This document shows positions 55,931 to 64,000 of a DNA stretch of 64,000 bases, piece by piece. Every line of letters starts with the position of its first letter. The first letter of the stretch is position 1. Below the pieces are notes generated by a model that made no database searches, was not told the origin of the DNA, and saw nothing but the letters and a program-made list of their open reading frames with translations. The DNA lies in assembly GCA_030765065.1 (NCBI GenBank), contig CM060983.1:51396067-51460066 (forward strand), read 5' to 3'. The DNA comes from Deroplatys truncata (lineage: Eukaryota; Arthropoda; Insecta; Mantodea; Mantidae). The position numbers and the translations under genes were made by a program.

Positions 55931-57157
55931 GTATAAGCCCTTTCAGATATCGGTTATTAATGATTCAAATTCTTCATTACATGGTCATTCTCTTGAAAGT
56001 CCTTTCAACATTGAGCTGTTTCTCAGGATTGCATGGAAACAGTATGGAATTTTAAGGCCAGCGTATAGCGCCCAGTTCTTTAACATTTGACTTTCGCTGT
56101 TCTCTTTGTATCTACATATTTCTGCAAAGGTTTATTTGTATTAAAATATTATACCTACATAGAAAAACAAACTTTAGAGAATAGTTTGTATACCCACTAA
56201 TAAAGATAGAGGGTGAAGTTATTCTTATTTTAGGAGGAGTTGTATTGTATTTCGACTGTTGGGGAGCCGAACATTTGAAGTAGTTGCAAGCGCACGTATG
56301 GTAAAAAATTTCCGGTAGCGTTCGCCCCAAGTTTAAAAATATTAACTTTGCAATTTGCCTGTTTCTTTAAATATTATATATTTATATTTGCCTCGGTTGC
56401 GTCAGTATTATTGTTAGAGACATGGATTTCCTTGCAAGGCGTGGTGCGGCTAAGAATGTAGGCTTACACAGATTATAATTTGTAATTCACTCCATTTATT
56501 AATTCTTTAAAGGATTAAAATAACACTTCACTGATATAGAGAGCTGTGAGATTCTTTTATTAATTACTTGCACTTTTTAACACTTAAAGTATTTTTGTCT
56601 CACGCTGGATACGTATTCAACTTCTCGAGGACGTGTCTCACGTCTGGTTAGTAACGCTGTCTGCTAGCAACTGACTTCTGAATTTGTACAATTTGCCCTA
56701 TTTCAGTTTCTGATTGGCTAATCCTACTCCAATAGAACACTTTCATTTAACTTAAGTTTCTTTCTGGTTGTTGATTGGCTATTTATAAACTGTCTCAAAA
56801 TTTACATTATTGTTGCTCCAATAATGACTAGTAGCATTATTAAACTTTCTTACTCATTATTGCCTCAAGGTTACCTCATTGTTACCTCATTGTTAGCAAC
56901 ATTTAACCTATTATACTCACAGCTCCTACATTGTTAAATTACGTAATACATTCAATAACATTATTGAACATGTACATAATAATATAAACATTAATACAAT
57001 GAGTGTTACATACATTTTATATATTATATTATACACATATTGCTTTAAGGCGGGCTGTTATTATATTTTATATTATATAATTTGACTGAAATCATTTAAG
57101 TGTTAAAAATACTGCCTCAAGGGTAGTAAAAATCGTGTAAATCTATTACACCAGAAT
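55931..57157 (-). mobile_element. Family B 5' half interrupted by LTR-alpha
   Basis: TTTCAGATATCGGTTATTAA to CACTAATAAAGATAGAGGG, then the LTR, then AGGGTAGTAAAAATCGTG and TCTATTACACCAGA, which matches the reverse B 5' end. Confidence 0.75.
56214..57119 (-). mobile_element. Solo LTR-alpha, copy 6
   Basis: On the minus strand, TGAGGCAGTATTTTTAACAC at the start. Exact 4-bp duplication AGGG (56210-56213, 57120-57123). The right end reads AATAACTTCA in that orientation. All landmarks present. Confidence 0.9.
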
Positions 57158-57159
57158 TG

Positions 57160-57860
57160 TTTTATCTAATTCATATTAATCGAGATACATCTTTATAGAA
57201 TTAGTTTCATTACACATTTCATTGAAGGTACAAGGGTGATACAAGAAACCGAATCCATAGTCAGATGTTTAAAAACCGGGTCGCTTTAAAACGTGAAAGT
57301 ATTGACAAATTCAAACCAATAACGAGGATATCTCAGAAATAGTCGGTGCTACAAAAAATATATTTGAAATAATTGTTTGCTTCAACTAGATATATACTTT
57401 TGTGCAGTACGCTTTTGTCTATTCCTTATAGTTCACCCGTTATAGAAAATTAAACAAACTTCCTTCAGAATGAAGAGGACTTCACAGGCTATTCCCAAAA
57501 AATTCAAGATAATCATGTTCTTTATTATGTAAATATCTTAAAAACATGATAGTTTAATTAAAATCGTTAGAGCCATTTTTGAGAAAATAAAAAATATACA
57601 ATTTTTTCCCATGCAAAGGGCAGTAATTTAAATTTAAATGTCAACTTAGATATTTGTCCAACATTTGTTTTAGATTTAAGCTGTTCACACATACATACAC
57701 ATATGCACACATACAGAGAGAAAGATACACGAGCACAGAACTTTTTCTTTCTTTTTTCGGATTCAGGGGTCTGTATACACGCATTTCAGGAGAAAGTGTT
57801 TAATTCCTGGGTGAAATATCAATCTTCCTCTATTATTAGGTCTGAGGTACAGAAAGTAAA
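57160..57860 (+). mobile_element. Family B copy
   Basis: From TTTTATCTAATTCATATTAA through AAAATCGTTAGAGCCAT, a short CACATATGCACACATAC tract, to GTACAGAAAGTAAA. The 5' tip is absent. Confidence 0.75.
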
Positions 57861-57885
57861 CAATCCGAGTGATGCACTCGGATTG
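57861..57885. repeat. Perfect 11-bp palindrome at a B-B junction
   Basis: CAATCCGAGTG, loop ATG, CACTCGGATTG. It lies exactly between two head-to-tail family B copies. Confidence 0.9.
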
Positions 57886-58168
57886 AAACTCACATGAATT
57901 TCTTTAACCTCTATCGTTTTAGTAGGTATACAAACCAGTCTTACCAAAGCTTTACTTCTATCTACTACATTTTAATCCAAATAAATCATTGCAGAATTAG
58001 CTACATTTCACATTTCGTTATAGATACAAAGAGAACAGCAATAGTCAAATGTTTAAGAAATTCGGTATTTAGGGACCCTCAAAACATGTATTTTCGGTGA
58101 AATCACTGTATAGAATTTTTGGGTGGAATACAATGCTTCCCTACTTACTATACGCAGTAAAGGAAACA
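57886..58168 (+). mobile_element. Internally deleted family B copy
   Basis: 5' part AAACTCACATGAATTTCTTT to ATAGTCAAATGTTTAAGAA, then directly the 3' part CCTCAAAACATGTATTTTC to CGCAGTAAAGGAAAC. About 500 bp of the middle is missing. Confidence 0.75.
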
Positions 58169-58200
58169 AAAGGAACTGCGCCAAAATTTAATAATAAGAA

Positions 58201-58201
58201 T

Positions 58202-58241
<40 letters not shown>
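58201..58241. repeat. (AAT)n microsatellite
   Basis: About 12 AAT units. Confidence 0.95.
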
Positions 58242-58971
58242 GGTGTGGTTAATTCCTTACTTCCTCCTTTGATGACTCTCGCGTAATATCGTCTATATTT
58301 TCTTTTGTCAACGCCCTTTAATATTCATGAAAGACTAAGAAATGTTTACCATTTATAAACACACAAGAACCGCATGTAAAAGGAAATCAGCGTTTCGTTC
58401 CGTTGGCTTTGAGAGTGCTGTACCGCCATGACTCTGAAATAAAGTCAGGAAAACAAGGTTCTTAGCTCCAATCCTAAGTAAAAGTCGCGCTACATTTGAA
58501 ACGAAAGAAAAAAAAACAATTTAAAGGTGTCGGAAAAACAACATAAAATTCTCAATTACTGGATTTGTGAGAAAACTCAAATACCGTAGTTGTTAATCCA
58601 CTGTTTCCCATTCCAATGACTAAGATTGTTTACACATATTCTAATATCCAGGCCTTGTATATCCCTTATAAGCCTATTAGTCATTTAGCAAATGAAACGG
58701 TGCTATGAAGAATAGTATGCTTTTCAGTGGTGAAATAAGTACCAAAATCGATTCATGGTTTCCGAGATTAAAACATACATACAAATATTTTCTGTCTTTG
58801 TAACAATAAAGTGCTTTTCCTTCACACTGTGGCCGCGCACGGCTGCTCGCGGCGGCCGTCGCAACTCCTATAACCGCCGAGGAAGTTATAATATCCCGGC
58901 AAACGCCTGACGTTTTCAGAATTAGTTACAATGATAATAAGTATATACTTTATTGTAAGATAGGTTAAAAA
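58242..58971. other. Unassigned stretch
   Basis: Contains a short GC-rich palindromic block near 58830-58870 (GGCTGCTCGCGGCGGCC). No gene or repeat partner. Confidence 0.35.
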
Positions 58972-59802
58972 TCTGATGTGTTACAAACACATGATTTTCT
59001 CTAATCTCTAGCGCTTATTAGTGAGTACACAAATTATTCTTACGAAAGTTTATTTTCCTATCTACTCCATTTTAATCAAGTTAAACCTTTCCGGAAATAG
59101 CTACATTATACACTTCGTTATAGATACAAAGAGAACAGAGATAATCAAATGTTTTAGAACTGGACGCTAGATGCTGGCCTTAAAATTTCCTACTCTTTGC
59201 CAACGAGCTGAATATCGAAATGACTTGAAAATAATGACTCAAACCATTAATAACCGATACGTTCCAAATATCCGATGCCACAAAAATTTATTTAAAATAA
59301 ATTAGTGTTCTAAAAAGATATCCATTTTTTGTATACGAAGTAAAATGCGTTTTTTTATTCAGGGGCCTCAAAACATGTATTTCCGGCGAAATTTCAGTGT
59401 CAAATTTTTGGGTGGAATGCAATATCTTCTCTACCTACTATGTGTCGCGTTATCGCCGTGTTATCTTATTTGCTGAACGCGTGTTATTGTTTTACTATTT
59501 TGAATTTTTAGTTTTTTGTCCTCCGGCTAGCTATTATCATTCAGTCGAGCAAATCTCTTGAACAGGGTGTGTAAACGGAAAGGAGTTGCTACTAAAAGAT
59601 AACACCGATAAAAGAATTTGTTTTTACACTTTTATTGCCGTCACAATTAATTAATTTCACATAATTACTCTTGATACACGCCCGACTGAAACTGTTATAT
59701 TTTCGAATATAACTATAATCACTTATTTGCCGCACATTATTAATTCGAGTATTTCACATTTTTGTAACTAGCTTTACGACGCGAGAGATTCTGTAGAATT
59801 GC

Positions 59803-59874
59803 GCGACGTTTAACCCGTGGATGATTCTGTTGAACTGAGCGACGTGTAACCCGTGGATGATTCTGTTGAACTGA
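59803..59874. repeat. 36-bp minisatellite, two units plus remnant
   Basis: Units contain CCGTGGATGATTCTGTTGAA and end ACTGA. Same period and position as the LTR-beta array at 26204-26311 but different unit sequence. Confidence 0.85.
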
Positions 59875-60079
59875 GCAATACTTGCAATCCAGCAATCCAG
59901 CAATCGAGAACAGGTCGCCCAGGTTTACCTGGGCGGAATATAATCGCCACAGTACCTAGCCGCGTGCGCGGCTTTACCTGTGCGATAAAGGAGGTTAAAA
60001 GAATATTCACAAGCTTTTGATGTTGGTCAATCTGTCATGGGCGGGGTTTAGCTTTATGCACTACCATTGGCTGGGTCTC

Positions 60080-60142
60080 GGTATTCCCTCATGGGCGGAC
60101 TAGCGACCATGTGGTGACCAAGCCCAATGCTGCTTCACTTGG
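60080..60142 (-). repeat. 5S rRNA-like segment II in LINE 3' region (copy 2)
   Basis: Minus strand CCAAGTGAAGCAGCATTGGG, then CTTGGTCACCACATGGTCGC and TAGTCCGCCCATGAGGGAAT, followed by ACCG. The order matches 5S rRNA from box A to the end of box C. Equivalent to 45440-45510. Confidence 0.75.
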
Positions 60143-60249
60143 GCGACCGCTTGTGTGGTCGTCAAGTTAAGCAGGCCGGCATGGCAGCAAAGCAAGATAG
60201 GAATGCAGGTAATGGGATGGGGGTACTCAAGTTGGCAGCAGGGCGGGTC

Positions 60250-60305
60250 GCTGCTAGATGGTCAGTCATCCAGCTAGCGATCGGGCCCAATGCTGCTTAA
60301 CTTGG
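60250..60305 (-). repeat. 5S rRNA-like segment I with the RT stop codon (copy 2)
   Basis: Minus strand CCAAGTTAAGCAGCATTGGG, then a CCGATCGCTAGCTGG part and ATGACTGACC. The TAA inside AAGTTAAGC (60297-60299) is the stop codon of the RT frame. Confidence 0.8.
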
Positions 60306-61079
60306 GGAAGTTTGTGAGATGAGGGATTGGCAGACCTCAGCCTCGGGGGCCCAAGCCGTCTTTCGGCAACCGGTAGCTCTTCCTCCGCCGTGGCGCCTTG
60401 TGGTCATAGCGGCCCAAAGAGTTAACCAGCTGGTTGGTGTGGTAGGTGAGTTTCGTGTACATGGTGCGGGTTCTCTCCCGCACCACGTCCACGATGTATG
60501 GGAGACCGGAATGGGTATGTAGGATATGTGATGGGTATCATAGATCATCCCGGTATCATAGATCATCCGAAGCGCCCTGTTCTGAACGGTTTGCAGTCTG
60601 CGGATGGTGGTCGCTGCCGCCGATCTCCAGACCTCGCAGCCGTAAAGAATCAGGGGCGGGATAATCGCCTGATATAGGCGTAGTTTGAGGCGTATGGGCA
60701 TTGTGGAGCGGAATACAGGGTACAGCTGCCTGAGCGCGGAGTGGCCGAGGCCGACCTTTGCCCTGACATGTGGCGCGAAAGTGAGGCCGCGGTCGAGCGT
60801 GACTCCGAGGTATTTGGCTGAGGTAACCCAGGGGATTCTCCTCCGCCGCAACCTCAGAGGCCGCTCGGGCCGCCACCGACGGACCTTCGCCAGGAGAAGC
60901 GCAGAGCTCTTCCCCGGGCTGATGGCCATCCTCCACTTTTCGCTCCACCTGCCAATGGCTCGGAGCTGTCGCTGTAGTGGAGGGAAACAGAATCGGGCAT
61001 TCTTGTTCTGTGCCATTATGAGGACATCGTCGGCATATTGGCACGTAACAGTCCTAGGTTCCGTGGGGAAGTCCGACAT
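60297..61079 (-). pseudogene. LINE reverse transcriptase C-terminal half, open frame
   Basis: The 260-codon frame begins in the RT domain (MSDFP; truncated LINE sequence continues upstream to 61112 with SVLSPLLFAAY). YADDVLIMAQNKN at residues about 17-29 holds the catalytic YADD. Then WSEKWRMAISPGKSSALLL, VTSAKYLGVTLDRGLTFAPH, IIPPLILYGCEVW and RRLQTVQNRALRMIY follow, in the usual Jockey/CR1-group order. A duplicated 19-bp segment near 60537-60570 adds a repeated MIYDT. The frame stops in the 5S-like segment, so the last 70 or so residues have no recognised motif. Fingers and endonuclease are missing, so it is a dead copy despite its open frame. Confidence 0.85.
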
Positions 61080-61680
61080 GTAGGCCGCGAAGAGAAGCGG
61101 GGACAGTACACTCTTGTCTCTGGCTTTAGCTTTTTACACTCCCTCACCCCGATATGCCTAAACATTATAACAGAGCTGCTATTGGTTAATAAAGCGCGCC
61201 AACATTAGCGTCTATTTTTATATCCAATCAAAATTACGAACACATATGCTCTAGGGAAGATATTCCCTCCATTTCTAAAGAAAAGCGCGCTACTCTGACG
61301 TCATTTGTTTGTCTCTTCTAATTGATAAACAATTCATCCCCTCGCTACATTGTTACCCGCTCCTATTGTCAGTTTCAGTGAGACCGTGTAAACTTATTTC
61401 CTAACAATGCTTATAAATAACAAACATCTCAAATCATTGTCATACAATAATGCTAATTTACACTACAATCACTCTGGCATTCACAGTGTTGTGATCTAAA
61501 ATACTGCCTCATATGTTAGTGGTATACGAAGTAAAAAAGTTATCCTTCTCTATCCACACCTTTCTGGTATCTTCTCAGCAAATGTTAATTTTCACCAGAA
61601 AGTTCAAAAACAGAAATGGAGTGAATTTCTCTCCAGGTGTTTTCTTTTAGTTCTTATAGATCTATAGCGCGCACCTTATT

Positions 61681-63404
61681 ACTTTCTCTACCACGTATAA
61701 TAAGTAGGGTAAATATTGTATTTCACCCCAAAATATGGAGATTTCACTGGAAATACGTTTTTAGGCCCCTGAATTAAAAGAAAAAGCATTTTTAGAAGAA
61801 GGTCCGTATGTGTGTCTGTCTGTGTGCATGTCTCTGAACAACATAACTCAAAAATGAAAAGTCAGACCAATACCAAACTTGGTATTTAAGTTCAGTATCT
61901 TCCAAGAATACGACACGAAGATTTTCAACAAAATCCCCCAATTCTTTACTACTCTTTACATGGAACGTTTTTCGAAAATGTTGATATTATAAAAAATGAC
62001 TGATACTACTTTCATTAAAATACCATATGTGAAAGATATTTACATGACAAATACAATGTATATCTTGAATTTTCTGAGAACAGCCTCTGAAGTTCTCTAT
62101 ATTCGGAAGGAATTATGTATAATTGTGCATTAGTGGTAAATAATCAAGCTATAGACGAAAACGTACTACACAAGAGTTGTAGATCTCTTTAAAACACACA
62201 ATTTACTGCTAGTAAGTATTTTGTGGCATCATACATTTCCAAGATATCCGTTATTAATAGTTCTGATTGTTCAAGACAGTCATTTTTAAAGTCGTATCAA
62301 CATTCAGTTGTTTCTCGCGATTACATGGAAACAGTATGGAATTTTAAGGCCAGCATATAGCGTCCAGTTCTTAAACATTTGACTACCGCTATTCCCTTTG
62401 TATCTATAACAAAATCTGATGTGTTACACTCACATGGCTTTCTCTACTCTTGTACATACTATTTTTACAAACGCTTTTTCTCCATATGCTTAATGTTAAT
62501 CGAGATTTCGAGATGTTAATCTTATTGCTAATTTTCTTGTAAATGCAAGGGGAATTGGTAGGCTTTAAGCGATAGTCAAATATTTTAAGAGCTGGTTGCT
62601 ATACGGAGTATTCCATTCTGTTTGGATTACCAGGACAAAAAAAATGAATAATGAATTTGAGAAAAAGTAGAAGTATTAGAAAATTTAAGGGAATAACAAG
62701 CAATATCTCGAAAATGGTTCACTCAAAAAAAAAATGTATATGACATAAATGGTGTATTTTAACGCCATCTACATTTTTTGTGCAGTAAAATTTTGTCAAT
62801 CTCTTATGATTTACCAGTTATGCAAAAGTCGTTCACAATGAAGAATACTTTTGGGGACATTTCCAGAAAATTCGAGATATACGTTTCATTTGTCATGAAA
62901 ATATCTTAAACATATGATATTCTAATCAAAATCGTTAGAGACATTTTCGAGAAAATTAAAATTTTCGAAAAATGTTCCATGTAAAGGGTAATCTGGGGTG
63001 GGGGGATTTTCTTGGAAACCTTCGTGTCGCATCTCTGGAATATACTGAACCTAAATCCCAAGTTTGGTGTTTATCCGACTGTTCGTTTCTGAGTTATGCT
63101 GTTCACAGACAGACAGACAGACACATGGACATGTTTCCAAAAATGCTTTTTTTTTGGATTCAGGGGGTTTCAAAACATGTATTTCCGGTGAAATCTCGGT
63201 ATCGAATTTTTGGGTGGAATACAATACTTCCCCTCATTACTATACGTAGTAGAGAAAGTAAAAATGTGTAACGTAGGTATTTCCAGGAATGTTTACCTCA
63301 ATTAAAACGAAATAGCCAGGAATGTAAACTTTTTAAGAATAATTTCTATGTATACCAATATGCGATAGAGGCTAGAGAAACTCATTTGAATATGACACAT
63401 CAGA
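61681..63404 (-). mobile_element. Family B copy interrupted by family A (A13)
   Basis: Left end ACTTTCTCTACCACGTATAA, B body to GTATCTATAACAAAA, then A13, then ATGTGTAACGTAGGTATTTC to ATGACACATCAGA. Both B termini are present. Confidence 0.85.
62415..63259 (+). mobile_element. Family A element, copy A13, in family B
   Basis: TCTGATGTGTTACACTCACA to GTAGTAGAGAAAGT. Uninterrupted B copies read ACGAAATGTGTAATGTAGC at this point, giving the target site and the element edges to within the A-run. Confidence 0.9.
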
Positions 63405-63405
63405 A

Positions 63406-63510
63406 ATTTAGGGCACGTCAAAGGATGAACTTCCGGAAAAATTTCTACATCGAATTCTTGTATGGAATAGAATACTTCCCCTCGCATACTAAAGCTAGGT
63501 GGCAGATAAA
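63406..63510 (+). mobile_element. Family A/B 3'-end fragment
   Basis: GGAAAAATTTCTACATCGAA, GGAATAGAATACTTCCCCTC and an eroded stem-loop. Confidence 0.6.
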
Positions 63511-64000
63511 GTGATAGGGGAAAGTACACCAGAGGTTTGCTAATTTAAAGGCGTGAGTAGAGAGAGTTACGTAAGTCGAAGCAGTAAATTCGATGTGAAA
63601 AGTTTCTCCAATAGCAGATTTTCAGGAAATGATACTCGAGTGGGAAATCGGCAATCGTAACCAGTTCACTGTGCCAGTAAGAGCCTGTGCACATAGAACT
63701 CTTTCGATGACGTAATATATATGTAGATATCTAACTTTGGATGCGGTTGTCGTCTCCCACAGAGAGAGATGACAGACACATAATGACCGTTGGCCCTCGC
63801 CCACATGCTGGGTGTAGTTGAGCACGCCCCACGTTATTACACCAGCTTACACATTAATAACGTGACCATCAAGTGGTCCTTCTTAGAGAAACACAAGTAC
63901 AGGCTTTGCCTTGTTTTGTTGGCAACATAAACAATAGGGGAGGAGATTATTTGGGTCGGCAGTTATTCCTGTAAACCGTGACGAGGTTACATTCGCATGG
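63511..64000. other. Unassigned end of window
   Basis: No recognised repeat, RNA or coding frame. Confidence 0.35.

Larger units (their letters stand above)
59886..61112 (-). mobile_element. 5'-truncated Jockey/CR1-like LINE, copy 2
   Basis: Minus strand: RT from the GSVLSPLLF motif, long 3' region with two 5S-like segments, and a tail of ATTGCTGG repeats (about 2.5 units) ending near 59886. A CTTG duplication is visible at 59881-59884 and 61113-61116. It lies inside LTR-beta. Confidence 0.85.
59443..61511 (-). mobile_element. Solo LTR-beta, copy 2, containing a LINE
   Basis: On the minus strand, TGAGGCAGTATTTTAGATC at the start and GATAACGCGACA at the end. Exact 4-bp duplication TATG (59439-59442, 61512-61515). 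The LINE 59886-61112 splits it where the uninterrupted copy (25855-26717) has a CTTGC sequence. Confidence 0.85.
58972..61536 (+). mobile_element. Family B copy containing LTR-beta and LINE (three-layer nest)
   Basis: 5' end TCTGATGTGTTACAAACACA. B body to about 59330, an internal deletion, and the 3' part GGCCTCAAAACATGTATTTC to CTACCTACTATG at the LTR. After the LTR, TATGTTAGTGGTATACGAAG and TAAAAAAG complete the B terminus. The LTR therefore sits in the loop of the B 3' stem-loop. Confidence 0.75.

Noticed and set aside
60080-60305. Functional 5S rRNA genes
   Set aside because: Only the second half of 5S is present in each segment and both segments are embedded in LINE copies, so they are 5S-derived or 5S-like elements.
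60319-61083. Long plus-strand frames opposite the LINE RT (60319-60522, 60685-61083)
   Set aside because: They are antisense shadows of the GC-rich RT frame, which carries the recognisable motifs.

Overview
The window looks like intergenic or intronic DNA from a large, repeat-rich arthropod genome, most likely an insect. The species cannot be named from sequence alone. It is AT-rich. I found no host protein-coding gene, rRNA gene or convincing free-standing tRNA gene. Nearly all recognisable content is transposable elements (TEs): Tc1/mariner and pogo-like DNA transposons with TA target-site duplications (TSDs), LINE 3' ends, tRNA-derived SINEs, solo LTRs, and one very abundant non-autonomous family.

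The abundant family (here 'family A', about 0.83-0.95 kb, with an older relative 'family B') is present in more than 20 full or partial copies on both strands from 3.6 kb to 63.5 kb. It starts TCTGATGTGTTACA, has the 12-mer ACTTTCTCTACT about 22 bp in, a variable CA/GT microsatellite in the interior, and ends in a 34-nt stem-loop whose right arm is the reverse complement of the same 12-mer. It sits in A/T runs and sometimes forms head-to-tail tandems. This resembles DINE-1/HINE (non-autonomous Helitron-like) elements, but that classification is an inference.

Three LTR families, called here alpha, beta and gamma, occur only as solo LTRs (11 copies, most with TG...CA ends and exact 4-bp TSDs). 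No gag, pol or internal region was found. Alpha and beta share the same 5' terminus. A LINE with a Jockey/CR1-like reverse transcriptase occurs twice (44.4-45.6 kb and 59.9-61.1 kb). Its 3' end carries two segments that resemble the internal promoter half of 5S rRNA, and in one copy the RT stop codon lies inside the first of them.

Layout. 0-1.3 kb: LINE tail and SINE. 2.2-3.5 kb: inverted-repeat element. 3.6-8 kb: family A copies, a degenerate mariner and a foldback MITE. 8.4-14.3 kb: two LTR-gamma copies carrying nested A, mariner and LTR-alpha. 15-22.6 kb: SINEs, LTR-alpha copies and a LINE RNase-H tail. 23-29 kb: A/B copies, plus a SINE split by LTR-beta. 29.5-36.2 kb: a SINE split by a mariner foldback, a transposase-like pseudogene split by a mariner and a family A copy, and a pogo-like element containing a family A copy. 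37-43.9 kb: LTR-alpha, LTR-gamma and A/B. 44.4-50.7 kb: LINE, SINE and A in B. 50.9-53 kb: terminal-inverted-repeat element containing LTR-alpha. 54.9-63.5 kb: dense B/A/LTR/LINE nests, up to three layers deep.

The nests give a relative chronology. Family B and LTR-gamma are old. LTR-alpha, LTR-beta, mariner and family A inserted into them, and a LINE inserted into LTR-beta. No element here appears able to move on its own: every transposase or RT frame is broken or truncated.
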